19,779 nucleotides of DNA from JANXSD01 sp043758125 (GCA_043758125.1 JAYVOC010000194.1:1-19779); one strand, 5' to 3'; positions 8,649 through 16,916 are shown, numbered from the stretch's first letter. Notes: generated by a model not told the origin, from the sequence alone. Made by a program: numbers and translations.

Positions 8649-9930
8649 CGATCTCATTAACAAAAAAAAGAAACTCGCAGTGATTGGCCTCGGATATGTA
8701 GGTCTTCCAATTGCATTAGAATTCGCTAAAAAAGTATCAGTAATAGGATTTGATATTAACTCAGCACGTGTTGAGATGATGCGTAATAACATAGATCCTA
8801 GTGGAGAACTTGACACCACTGCATTTGAAGGATGTGACATTGAATTCACCGACTCTATCGATGTTTTACGTAACGCAAACTTTTTTATTGTTGCAGTGCC
8901 TACTCCTATTGATGAGCACAAACTTCCTGATCTTAAACCATTACTTGGTGCTACCAAATCAATCGGGAAAGCACTTAAGAAAGGAGATTATGTAGTGTAT
9001 GAATCAACAGTATATCCAGGATGTACGGAGGAAGATTGTATTCCTGTACTCGAAGAAATATCAGGATTAACATTTAAAACAGATTTCAAAGTTGGATATT
9101 CTCCTGAAAGAATTAATCCCGGCGATAAAGAACATACGTTAACAAAAATCACAAAAGTTGTTTCTGGTTGTGATGAAGAATCATCTGAAGTAATTGCTAA
9201 AACGTATGAGATAGTTGTTGAGGCTGGAGTTTTTCGTGCATCAGGAATTAAAGTAGCGGAAGCGGCAAAAATTATTGAAAACACACAACGTGATGTGAAT
9301 ATTGCATTGATGAACGAGCTATCGATCATCTTCAATAAAATGGGAATAAATACTTTTGAAGTTTTAGAAGCTGCAGGAACAAAATGGAATTTTTTAAAAT
9401 TCTTTCCCGGTTTAGTTGGGGGTCATTGTATAGGCGTTGACCCCTATTATCTTACTTACAAAGCACAAGAATTAGGTTATCATTCGCAAGTAATTAACTC
9501 TGGCAGATATGTAAATGATTCGATGGGATTTTATGTTGCAAAACAATCTGTAAAAAAATTAATTGCACTCGGAAAAGATTTAAGTAAATGCAAAGTGTTA
9601 GTGATGGGTGCTACTTTTAAAGAAGACGTTGAAGATATTCGTAATTCAAAAGTTTCGGATGTTGTGAATGAATTCAAATCGTATGGCGTATCGGTGGAAG
9701 TGATAGATCCAAGAGCTTCAAGTGAAGATTTAAAAGAAGAATATGGTTTCGAATTAACAAAGACAGCGGCTACAGATTATGACGCTATCGTTGTTGCAGT
9801 AAATCATAAGGAATATAAATCCATCGATGAAGCAGCCTTCAAAAAAATGGTAAAACTTCCTGCACTTATTGTGGATCTTAAAGGTATTTATAGAGGTAAA
9901 ATTAAAGAACTATCTTATTGGAGCCTTTAA
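8641..9930 (+). CDS. wbpA: UDP-N-acetylglucosamine 6-dehydrogenase (WbpA/TviB/WbpO family)
   Basis: A 429-residue nucleotide-sugar dehydrogenase that converts UDP-GlcNAc (or UDP-GalNAc) to the uronic acid. The NAD motif VIGLGYVGLPIALEF is at 14-28. VPTPIDEHKLPDL (86-98), YESTVYPGCTEEDC (120-133) and GYSPERINPGDKEH (152-165) are the signatures that separate this branch from Ugd. The catalytic cysteine is Cys263 in PGLVGGHCIGVDPYYL. KVAEAAKIIENTQRDVNIA (204-222) carries the substrate lysine. The start overlaps the wbpB stop by 8 bases, indicating translational coupling. WbpA is favoured because wbpB, wbpD and wbpE are present. TviB or WbpO activity is possible, particularly as a TviC/WbpP-like epimerase is encoded at 12318. 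Confidence 0.88.
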   Translation: MYNDLINKKKKLAVIGLGYVGLPIALEFAKKVSVIGFDINSARVEMMRNNIDPSGELDTTAFEGCDIEFTDSIDVLRNANFFIVAVPTPIDEHKLPDLKPLLGATKSIGKALKKGDYVVYESTVYPGCTEEDCIPVLEEISGLTFKTDFKVGYSPERINPGDKEHTLTKITKVVSGCDEESSEVIAKTYEIVVEAGVFRASGIKVAEAAKIIENTQRDVNIALMNELSIIFNKMGINTFEVLEAAGTKWNFLKFFPGLVGGHCIGVDPYYLTYKAQELGYHSQVINSGRYVNDSMGFYVAKQSVKKLIALGKDLSKCKVLVMGATFKEDVEDIRNSKVSDVVNEFKSYGVSVEVIDPRASSEDLKEEYGFELTKTAATDYDAIVVAVNHKEYKSIDEAAFKKMVKLPALIVDLKGIYRGKIKELSYWSL

Positions 9931-9974
9931 TAATGTGCTAATGTGCTAGTGTGCTAATGTGCTAGTGTGCTAAT
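9931..9974. repeat. Tandem octamer repeat
   Basis: Five head-to-tail copies of the octamer taRtgtgc (R is a, a, g, a, g in order), followed by a partial sixth copy (taat), begin immediately after the wbpA stop. A further isolated copy (tgtgctaatg) sits at 9997-10006. Low-complexity runs of this kind recur between genes in some Bacteroidota. The function is unknown. Confidence 0.85.
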
Positions 9975-10087
9975 CCCGTTAAACAACGGAACAAGTTGTG
10001 CTAATGAAAAAAAATTGAGGATTTGAATTAAATAAACCTGCTCCACCCGGCCCTATTTAATTTTATTTATTTATCAGATTAAAAAAA
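9975..10087 (+). other. wbpA-galE intergenic region with a short GC hairpin
   Basis: CCGTT (9976-9980) and AACGG (9985-9989) form a 5-bp stem with a 4-base loop. A GC-rich patch (ccacccggccc, about 10043-10053) stands out in AT-rich DNA. This is the longest break in the plus-strand cluster and could hold a promoter for galE, but no matched -33/-7 pair is visible. Confidence 0.4.
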
Positions 10088-11122
10088 ATGACAAAGCAAA
10101 AAATTCTTGTTACTGGTGGTACCGGGTACATTGGTTCACACACTGCTGTTGAATTAATTGGAAAAGGTTATGATGTATTTATTATCGATAATCTTTCAAA
10201 TTCACATGTTGAAGTAATTGATTCAATAGAAAAAATTACTGGTATTCGTCCCATTTATGCAAACATTGATTTAAATAATAAATCGGCAGTAAACGAATTT
10301 CTTCGCGTACATGCTATTGATGCAATCATCCATTTTGCAGCTCATAAAGCTGTTGGAGAAAGTGTAGAAAAACCATTGGAATATTATCGTAATAATTTAG
10401 TTTCATTAATTAATTTATTGGAATTATGTCGTGACCATAATATTAAAAACTTTGTTTTCTCCTCTTCCTGTTCTGTTTACGGTCAGCCTGATTATTTACC
10501 AATTGATGAGTTCGCATTGGTGAAGCCTGCACAAAGTCCGTATGCAAATACTAAAAAGATTGGAGAAGATATTTTACGCGACACCAGTAAAGTAATTGAC
10601 ATCAATATTATTTCACTTCGTTATTTTAATCCAGTAGGTGCTCATCCATCTGCAATGATTGGTGAATATGCTATTGGTGCTCCATTAAATTTGTTTCCTG
10701 TAGTTACACAAACTGCAATTGGTAAACGCGAAAAGATGATTGTTTACGGAACAGATTACGATACTCCTGATGGTAGTTGTATTCGTGATTATATTCATGT
10801 TGTTGATATTGCCGTAGCGCATGTTATTGCTATTGAGCGAATGCTAAATGGAAAGAGTAAAAATAAATATGAGCTCTTTAATTTAGGAACAGGAACAGGG
10901 TTGTCTGTACTTGAAATCATCCATGCTTTCGAAAAAATTACTGGAGTAAAAGTGAATTATGAATTGCAAGATCGCCGTGCTGGTGATGTTGAAAAAGTTT
11001 ATGCTGACACCTCTTATGCCAATAAAGAATTAGGTTGGAAAACTATTCGAACGTTAGAAGATATGATTACTTCTGCTTGGGCTTGGGAACAAGTATTAGC
11101 GAAAAAAATTGCAACAGTATAA
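10088..11122 (+). CDS. galE: UDP-glucose 4-epimerase
   Basis: A 344-residue extended SDR that interconverts UDP-glucose and UDP-galactose through a transient 4-keto sugar with bound NAD. The motif GGTGYIGSHTAVEL (10-23) and the GalE signature HFAAHKAVGESVEKP (82-96) are present. SSSCSVYGQP is at 125-134 and the catalytic pair Tyr152/Lys156 lies in SPYANTKKIGED. The C-terminal half has DYDTPDGSCIRDYIHVVD and ELFNLGTGTGLSVLE, both typical of GalE. Length is normal (E. coli 338). Whether it also accepts N-acetylated sugars cannot be read directly. It precedes rfbB by 52 bases. Confidence 0.93.
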   Translation: MTKQKILVTGGTGYIGSHTAVELIGKGYDVFIIDNLSNSHVEVIDSIEKITGIRPIYANIDLNNKSAVNEFLRVHAIDAIIHFAAHKAVGESVEKPLEYYRNNLVSLINLLELCRDHNIKNFVFSSSCSVYGQPDYLPIDEFALVKPAQSPYANTKKIGEDILRDTSKVIDINIISLRYFNPVGAHPSAMIGEYAIGAPLNLFPVVTQTAIGKREKMIVYGTDYDTPDGSCIRDYIHVVDIAVAHVIAIERMLNGKSKNKYELFNLGTGTGLSVLEIIHAFEKITGVKVNYELQDRRAGDVEKVYADTSYANKELGWKTIRTLEDMITSAWAWEQVLAKKIATV

Positions 11123-11174
11123 CGCGTAAATTCAATTTTATTCGTGCTATCATAAGTATCAAAAACAGTATCAC

Positions 11175-12227
11175 ATGAAAAATATATTAATCACAGGTGG
11201 AGCAGGATTTATCGGTTCTCATGTTGTTAGGAGATTCTTAAAATGTTATCCTGATTATCATATTTTTAATCTTGATAAATTAACGTACGCTGGAAATTTA
11301 GCGAACTTACGAGATGTCGAAAATTTATCGAATTATACTTTTGTAAAAGGCGATATTACGGATGCTGATTTTATTCAACGTCTCTTTAAAAAACATCAGT
11401 TTGAAGGTGTTGTGCATCTTGCTGCTGAATCACATGTTGATCGTAGTATTGCGAATCCTATGGAATTCATCACAACAAATGTTGTTGGAACCGTTGTTTT
11501 ATTAAATGCTGCACGTGAATGTTGGAATGGTAATTATGAAGGCAAACGTTTTTATCATGTGAGTACGGATGAAGTGTATGGTTCACTTGGCGAGACTGGA
11601 TATTTTACAGAAGAAACGCGTTATGATCCGCATAGTCCTTACTCCGCTTCTAAAGCAAGTTCTGATCACATGGTTCGTGCATATCATGATACGTATGGAC
11701 TTCCAATCGTGATTTCAAATTGTTCTAACAATTATGGATCGCATCATTTTCCAGAAAAATTAATTCCACTTGCAATAAATAATATCCAAAATAATAAGCC
11801 TATTCCAGTTTATGGAAAAGGAGAAAATATTCGTGATTGGCTTTTTGTAGAAGATCATGCTATAGCTATCGATGTAATTTATCACTTCGGAAAAAACGGC
11901 GACACATACAATGTTGGCGGACATAATGAATGGAAAAATATTGATCTCATCCATTTGCTTTGTGATATCATGGATCGTAAATTGAATCGTAAATCGGGAG
12001 CTTCTCGTGAATTAATTACCTATGTGAAAGATCGTGCGGGACATGATCTACGCTATGCGATTAACTCTTCAAAATTGCAACGCGAATTAGGATGGAAACC
12101 TTCTCTACAGTTTGAAGAAGGTTTGGAGAGAACTGTAGATTGGTATTTAGCAAATCAAGCATGGATGGATGAAATTACCTCTGGTGATTATCAAAATTAT
12201 TACGAAAAGCAATATCAATTACGGTAG
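11175..12227 (+). CDS. rfbB: dTDP-glucose 4,6-dehydratase
   Basis: A 350-residue extended SDR that converts dTDP-glucose to dTDP-4-keto-6-deoxyglucose, the precursor of rhamnose and other 6-deoxyhexoses. GGAGFIGSHVVRRF (8-21), DKLTYAGNL (34-42) and HLAAESHVDRSI (81-92) are classical RmlB motifs. The dehydratase triad STDEVYG (130-136: Thr131, Asp132, Glu133) and Tyr156/Lys160 in SPYSASKAS are intact. NCSNNYGSHHFPEKLIPL and YGKGENIRDWLFVEDHA follow in order. The usual partners rfbA, rfbC and rfbD are not in the window. They must be encoded elsewhere, or the product feeds another deoxysugar route. Confidence 0.93.
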   Translation: MKNILITGGAGFIGSHVVRRFLKCYPDYHIFNLDKLTYAGNLANLRDVENLSNYTFVKGDITDADFIQRLFKKHQFEGVVHLAAESHVDRSIANPMEFITTNVVGTVVLLNAARECWNGNYEGKRFYHVSTDEVYGSLGETGYFTEETRYDPHSPYSASKASSDHMVRAYHDTYGLPIVISNCSNNYGSHHFPEKLIPLAINNIQNNKPIPVYGKGENIRDWLFVEDHAIAIDVIYHFGKNGDTYNVGGHNEWKNIDLIHLLCDIMDRKLNRKSGASRELITYVKDRAGHDLRYAINSSKLQRELGWKPSLQFEEGLERTVDWYLANQAWMDEITSGDYQNYYEKQYQLR

Positions 12228-12268
12228 TTATTTGTATTCGAAAATTCGAAAAATAGCATCTTGCGTGG

Positions 12269-12301
12269 ATTGTCTAAAACTCGTAGAAAGCTATAACTTT
12301 G
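12269..12301 (+). promoter_or_regulatory. Bacteroidota-type promoter upstream of the tviC/wbpP-like gene
   Basis: TAACTTTG at 12294-12301 is a full match to the -7 consensus TAnnTTTG. ATTG at 12269-12272 can serve as the -33 element, with a 21-base spacer. The predicted transcript would start about 10 bases before the ATG at 12318, so the epimerase-phosphatase pair probably has its own promoter. Confidence 0.6.
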
Positions 12302-12317
12302 TGACATAAGCAATGCT

Positions 12318-13328
12318 ATGAACCCTGAGGCTATTTATTCTACCAAATACCATAATGATTCCATTCATGATGCAAAAATTCTCGTATCAGGTGGTGCAGG
12401 ATTTATCGGATCCAACTTAGTAACATATCTACTTTTGCATGGTGCTAAAAAAGTACGCGTGATAGATAATTTAAGTAACGGCTTTCTACGCAACTTCGAC
12501 TCTTTTAAAAACAATCCAGCCTTCGAATTTTTTGAGGGTGACATTACAAATATTGACGATTGCAGAAAAGCTTGTGATGGGATGGATTTACTTTCTCATC
12601 AGGCTGCATTAGGTTCTGTTCCTCGTTCCATTAAAAATCCGATAGCTACTAGTGATGCAAATACTACAGGCTACATCAATATGCTTACCGCTGCACGTGA
12701 TGCAGGTATTCGTCGTGTAGTGTATGCTAGTTCGAGTTCTGTTTATGGTGATAGCCGAGAGTCTCCTAAAGTTGAAGAACGATTAGGAAAACCTCTTTCG
12801 CCTTATGCAGTTTCAAAACTTACGAATGAATTATATGCATCTGTTTTTGCGATGCATTATGGAATTGAAATCATAGGATTGCGTTATTTTAATGTCTTCG
12901 GTCCTAATCAAGATCCGAATGGTCCTTATGCTGCTGCGATTCCATTATTCATGAATTCATTATTATTTGGAAAAGATGCTGTGATATTTGGTGAAGGAGA
13001 CCAGACAAGAGATTTTACTTTTGTAGAGAATGCAGTTCAAGCAAATGTTCGTGCATTATTTACTGATAATCAAGAGGCATTTAATCGCGTTTATAATGTT
13101 GCAGTAGGCGAGAGTGTTACTGTAAATACGCTCTATCAAACTATTGCAAATATTGTAGGATCATCGAGGCAACCGCAATATCAACCAGAGCGAAAAGGGG
13201 ATATAAAAAATTCACTTGCCGACATTTCGTTGGCAAAGAATTTGCTAGGATATCAGCCGCGTTATCACCTTAAAGAAGGATTAGAGGTAACGATAGATTG
13301 GTTTCAAAAAGCTTTCGCAAATGTTTAA
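12318..13328 (+). CDS. tviC: UDP-N-acetylglucosamine 4-epimerase-like SDR (TviC/WbpP type)
   Basis: A 336-residue extended SDR. Members of this group (WbpP, TviC/VipB) epimerise C4 of UDP-GlcNAc/UDP-GalNAc or of their uronic acids. A leader of about 18 residues precedes the NAD motif SGGAGFIGSNLVTYL (24-38), as in WbpP. The group signature AALGSVPRSIKNP (96-108) is present, followed by SSSSVYGDSRE and the catalytic Tyr163/Lys167 in SPYAVSKLTNE. YFNVFGPNQDPNGPYAAAIP and GEGDQTRDFTFVENAV are typical. With the dehydrogenase at 8641 it could give UDP-GalNAcA, as TviB/TviC do for Vi antigen. The 3' end overlaps the phosphatase gene by 8 bases. Confidence 0.83.
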   Translation: MNPEAIYSTKYHNDSIHDAKILVSGGAGFIGSNLVTYLLLHGAKKVRVIDNLSNGFLRNFDSFKNNPAFEFFEGDITNIDDCRKACDGMDLLSHQAALGSVPRSIKNPIATSDANTTGYINMLTAARDAGIRRVVYASSSSVYGDSRESPKVEERLGKPLSPYAVSKLTNELYASVFAMHYGIEIIGLRYFNVFGPNQDPNGPYAAAIPLFMNSLLFGKDAVIFGEGDQTRDFTFVENAVQANVRALFTDNQEAFNRVYNVAVGESVTVNTLYQTIANIVGSSRQPQYQPERKGDIKNSLADISLAKNLLGYQPRYHLKEGLEVTIDWFQKAFANV

Positions 13329-14073
13329 GTCTTTATTCAAAGCATTTTCTTCTAGTAAAACAGATTCTCTGCCATTAGCAGATCTTTCATCATTAAATAC
13401 CGATATGCATTCGCATTTAATTCCTGGTATTGATGATGGAGCAAAAACAATTGAAGAGAGTATTGAATTAATTCGAACATTACATGGATTAGGATATTCG
13501 AAACTTATTACTACTCCTCATATCATGAGTGATTACTTTCGAAATACACCTGAGATAATTTATAAAGGATTAGAAGAAGTAAGAGCTGCTTTAAAGGAAA
13601 ATAATATTCCAGTTGAAATAAGTGCTGCAGCTGAATATTATATTGATGATGGCTTTATGCGAAAGTTGGAAGAAGAAAAACTAATGACCTTTGGCGATAA
13701 TTATTTGTTAGTTGAAGTTTCTTATATCAATCCACCAGATAATGTTCGTGATATTTTATTTCGTGCACAAGTTTTAGGATATCGTCCTATTCTTGCACAC
13801 CCTGAAAGATATCCTTTTTGGTATCGCAATATTGAAGAGTATCAAAAGTTTCATGATATGGGTGTGATGTTACAGCTAAATTTAAATTCACTTTCTGGTT
13901 ATTATGGTTTAGATGCAAAACGTGTTGCAGAAAAATTAATTGATCTCCAAATTATTAGCGCACTTGGTACCGATTTACATCACACCAAACATGGAGAGTT
14001 TTTACAGCGTACGGTGAATGAAAAATATCTGCAAAAAATATTAGATCAACCGTTAATAAATCGAGAATTATAG
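13321..14073 (+). CDS. PHP-domain protein tyrosine phosphatase of capsule/EPS control (CpsB/YwqE type)
   Basis: A 250-residue PHP-superfamily metal-dependent phosphatase. CpsB, Wzb-independent YwqE and relatives remove phosphate from tyrosine kinases that govern polysaccharide chain length and export. Metal ligands are visible in order: TDMHSHLIPGIDDGAKT (27-43, first His pair), TTPH (64-67), Glu105 in AAAEYY, LAHPERYPF (158-166), and GTDLHH (216-221). The DDGA and AHPERY motifs are diagnostic for this subgroup as opposed to histidinol phosphatases. Translation starts inside the epimerase stop (ATGTTTAA overlap), so the two proteins are probably made in fixed ratio. No tyrosine kinase or Wza/Wzc homologue is in the window, so its partner must lie elsewhere. 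Confidence 0.85.
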   Translation: MFKSLFKAFSSSKTDSLPLADLSSLNTDMHSHLIPGIDDGAKTIEESIELIRTLHGLGYSKLITTPHIMSDYFRNTPEIIYKGLEEVRAALKENNIPVEISAAAEYYIDDGFMRKLEEEKLMTFGDNYLLVEVSYINPPDNVRDILFRAQVLGYRPILAHPERYPFWYRNIEEYQKFHDMGVMLQLNLNSLSGYYGLDAKRVAEKLIDLQIISALGTDLHHTKHGEFLQRTVNEKYLQKILDQPLINREL

Positions 14074-14127
14074 TTTTTTTTTACTATTTTTTTATACTTT
14101 TAATCATAAACAGTTTACTTATTGATC

Positions 14128-14508
14128 ATGAAAGAGGTTATAAAAAAACTTAAATTTAAGTCGGAAGGAATTATTATTAATGCTCCAAATACCATTGAAA
14201 GAGAATTTATAAAACTTGGCTTTTCAAATTCCTTTGATAAAAAAGTGAAGAGCACTAACACCATTGTTTTCGTTAATAGTACTAAAGAATTTCTTGCCTT
14301 TCTCAATAAGCAATTAAAAAATATTGAAAAGGATAGTGTTTTATGGTTTTCTTATCCAAAGGGAAAATCAGGAATTAAGACTGACATTAATAGAGATATT
14401 CTAAAAAATACTGCTTTAAATTTTGGGTTAAAAACTGTAGCCGCCGTTTCTATCGATGATACTTGGAGTTGCCTTCGCCTCCGACCAATTGAATTTGTTG
14501 GCAAGTGA
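14128..14508 (+). CDS. DUF3052-like small cytosolic protein
   Basis: A 126-residue protein starting at the ATG at 14128; an in-frame TTG two codons earlier is a less likely start. It lacks a signal peptide or membrane segment. The N-terminal part (KFKSEGIIINAPNTIEREF) and the second half (VLWFSYPKGKSGIKTDINRD, then AVSIDDTWSCLRLRP) resemble the DUF3052-like family, in which a conserved W-x-x-x-P-K segment and a final D-x-W-S-x-x-R occur. No biochemical function is known to me. It follows the phosphatase by 54 bases across a T-rich stretch and converges on the beta-helix gene with only 2 bases between the stop codons. It is probably unrelated to the sugar genes. Confidence 0.65.
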   Translation: MKEVIKKLKFKSEGIIINAPNTIEREFIKLGFSNSFDKKVKSTNTIVFVNSTKEFLAFLNKQLKNIEKDSVLWFSYPKGKSGIKTDINRDILKNTALNFGLKTVAAVSIDDTWSCLRLRPIEFVGK

Positions 14509-14510
14509 AA

Positions 14511-16892
14511 TTAATTCTTCCCTTCAAAAAATATCTTATCTTGAAATAGCTTTCCACTTTTTTCAAACTGAAGAATAATCATATTACTGTTTCCAGATGG
14601 AAGTACAATTTCGTCATTTACTTTAAGATGATTTGTTTCCAGAATTAGTCTGCCTGTTAAATCAAATATCCTCAGTTGATCTATTGGTTCATTTAGAATA
14701 ATTTTATCATTATTTATATTATACAATTCAGAAGCATGCAAACTATTTTCATTGATACCAGTTACTATCGTAACAAAAACTGAATCCGAAATTAAACTAT
14801 AATCTAGAGTGGCTCCTGTTTTATCATACACAATAAATTTTTCAACTGGTAATTTATACCAAAAACCTTGTCCCGTTTGATTTAAAATTTTAAACCCAAA
14901 ATGCAATAAGTTTTGGTTCACCACTTTATTTTGATGATCGATAGCCGTAGCAGCAATAATAAACTTATTTGAATTGGAATTCAGTGTTGAAATTGCAATG
15001 TAATTACTCGCATACGAACCCCAAGTTGGAATTGCCTTATCAGTATACAACGTATTTAGAACAACATTAATTGGATTCAATAGTGATGCAAGTTGAAAAG
15101 AATAAATACTATCTGTTGTTCCAACATTTATATCAAAATCAAAATTTATGTTTGCAAATGAACCACTATTAATTGTATCGTTTTGAAAATGTATGTATGC
15201 ATGTTTTTTTGAGGTATTTGTATTTAACGCAAGCCGGAGTGGATGAGATAACCCTGCATTAATTGTTAGCGCCAAAGTATCGTCAAGATTTACAATTCCA
15301 TCACCATTACAATCTGCAAACTTCGCATCATTAAAATTTGCATACTGAATATTCCATGGCGATGAATAATATCCAAGCCATGCATTAGAAACAATAGCTC
15401 TAGTTGATCCTGTGTTTCCATAATATATTCCAACTGGAATTAAATCACTTGCATCAGCAATACCATCGTTATTGGCATCTCCAGGCCAAACGGAATCTGT
15501 AGCAGCAGCGATTTCATCAGCACCAATATCTGGCTTTGAATTACGTGGTTCTTGATCAAAATCAAAATTAATTTGTGGTAGTGGTAAAGCTTTGTTACGT
15601 AAATAAGATTGAGTGACGTGTAAATTTAAAGTGTCGGTGTACATTGGATCAACAGAAACAGAATGGATATCACGTGAACCGAAAATGGCTTGCCAATTAT
15701 TCAAATTTGCATAAGTTGTTCCGAAGGCTGTTCCGATAAGTATTGCACCTTTAGTATAAAAATTATTATAGTCACTGGTGAAGGATGCCGAAGAATTTGT
15801 GAAATACATGGTAAGACCACTATCAAGATTGCAGAAATTATTATTTCTTAATCTGATATTAGTTGTTGTTTGCATATAAAATGCAGCATCATAGTTTGGA
15901 AGTATGGAAGAATTTACACTGATATTATTATTATAAATACTAACATTATCACTGCCAAAAACATCTATACCTTTAATTCCAGTTCCTCCACTGTTTAGAT
16001 GACCTCCAAGAGAAATCATATTATTTGCCACTAAAATAGTATCGGGAGATGAAACACAATTATATATCTCAATCCCTCTTATCCAACCTCCAAACAAATT
16101 ATTCGCTTCAACAATTCCTCCACTATTACAACCATTTATTATAATGCCAAAACTAGAAATTGCTGGTGTTACCTGAGGATTAAAAAGTGAATTTCCTTTA
16201 ATTATAAATGACCCCATACTTGTCATAGAAATAATACTGCCTTCCTGAGTTGAATTATTTAATATGCGATTTCCATTTGAAGGATTTTGCATAAGATTGC
16301 CATACATTGAAATGTTTCCCAAAAATAAATTACACTTTGATATTTCATTGTCATTAAATGATGAGGAAGTCGGATAAAATTCTTGTCCCCAAATTAATCC
16401 AGGTGCAGATCCTGATGAAGCAAATAAATCACAATTTGTAAATGTATTATGACTAGCACCATGACGCAATAAAACTGCTGCACTAACATAAGGAATACCA
16501 ACTCCAGGATCATTGTAGTTTAACCAAAGTCCGTCGAAGCTGATGTATGCTGCACTATCTAATAATACTAAATACGGATTACTAGCTATCGGTGCAAAAA
16601 CAAGTAATGCTTTATTTAAGTTAGTGGGATCATTTTTAAAAACGATTCTGTTTATATCAGATGATCCTAAAATAAATGGAATAGTAGGTTGCTCGTTATA
16701 CGTTTCCTCCTTCACTAAAAAAGTTACCGGACCGCAAACACCGTTAGCTATTAAATCTGCAACAGCTGCATTAAAATTCATATAGTTTGTAGAGATTGGA
16801 CCGATAGTATATGTACCGCTCATACACTGAGAAGAGGCCGAAAATCCATGAGCTAAAAGGAACAGAAAACAAATTGTAAAAATCTTTTTCAT
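14511..16892 (-). CDS. Secreted beta-helix protein with dockerin-like EF-hand loops and probable T9SS sorting domain
   Basis: A 793-residue extracellular protein. Residues 1-22 form a signal peptide (MKKIFTICFLFLLAHGFSAS). Residues 25-70 hold the GTYTIGP...AVADLIANGVCGPVTF segment common before beta-helices. Residues about 110-400 are Asn- and Ser-rich short rungs (NNTFTNCDLF, GNSLF, NNNIS, RNNNFCN) of a right-handed parallel beta-helix, ending in the closing PDIGADEI at 454-461. Two calcium-loop motifs, DANNDGIADASD (472-483) and DCNGDGIVNLDD (527-538), look like a dockerin pair. Residues 560-710 form a beta-rich domain with some likeness to cohesins (low confidence). Residues 720-793 end in RIFDLTGRLI and FQDKIFF, like a type A T9SS sorting domain. 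Ligand and function are unknown; adhesion or glycan binding is a guess. Confidence 0.78.
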   Translation of the reverse strand: MKKIFTICFLFLLAHGFSASSQCMSGTYTIGPISTNYMNFNAAVADLIANGVCGPVTFLVKEETYNEQPTIPFILGSSDINRIVFKNDPTNLNKALLVFAPIASNPYLVLLDSAAYISFDGLWLNYNDPGVGIPYVSAAVLLRHGASHNTFTNCDLFASSGSAPGLIWGQEFYPTSSSFNDNEISKCNLFLGNISMYGNLMQNPSNGNRILNNSTQEGSIISMTSMGSFIIKGNSLFNPQVTPAISSFGIIINGCNSGGIVEANNLFGGWIRGIEIYNCVSSPDTILVANNMISLGGHLNSGGTGIKGIDVFGSDNVSIYNNNISVNSSILPNYDAAFYMQTTTNIRLRNNNFCNLDSGLTMYFTNSSASFTSDYNNFYTKGAILIGTAFGTTYANLNNWQAIFGSRDIHSVSVDPMYTDTLNLHVTQSYLRNKALPLPQINFDFDQEPRNSKPDIGADEIAAATDSVWPGDANNDGIADASDLIPVGIYYGNTGSTRAIVSNAWLGYYSSPWNIQYANFNDAKFADCNGDGIVNLDDTLALTINAGLSHPLRLALNTNTSKKHAYIHFQNDTINSGSFANINFDFDINVGTTDSIYSFQLASLLNPINVVLNTLYTDKAIPTWGSYASNYIAISTLNSNSNKFIIAATAIDHQNKVVNQNLLHFGFKILNQTGQGFWYKLPVEKFIVYDKTGATLDYSLISDSVFVTIVTGINENSLHASELYNINNDKIILNEPIDQLRIFDLTGRLILETNHLKVNDEIVLPSGNSNMIILQFEKSGKLFQDKIFFEGKN

Positions 16893-16908
16893 GATGGCAT
16901 ATTTTAAG

Positions 16909-16916
16909 CAAAAATA
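16909..16916 (-). promoter_or_regulatory. -7 element for the beta-helix protein gene
   Basis: Read on the minus strand, TATTTTTG matches TAnnTTTG fully and lies 16 bases before the ATG at 16892. A TTTA about 23 bases further upstream is the best -33 candidate, which is weak. Confidence 0.5.

Noticed and set aside
8613..8957. Minus-strand frame of 114 codons
   Set aside because: It lies opposite the start of the WbpA-like gene and shows no domain; a shadow frame.
8988..9335. Minus-strand frame of 115 codons
   Set aside because: Opposite the conserved core of the WbpA-like dehydrogenase; no family resemblance.
9931..9974. CRISPR array
   Set aside because: Eight-base units directly abut each other with no spacers; no cas genes.
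16543..16785. Plus-strand frame of 80 codons
   Set aside because: Antisense to the N-terminal part of the beta-helix protein; no signal for translation.
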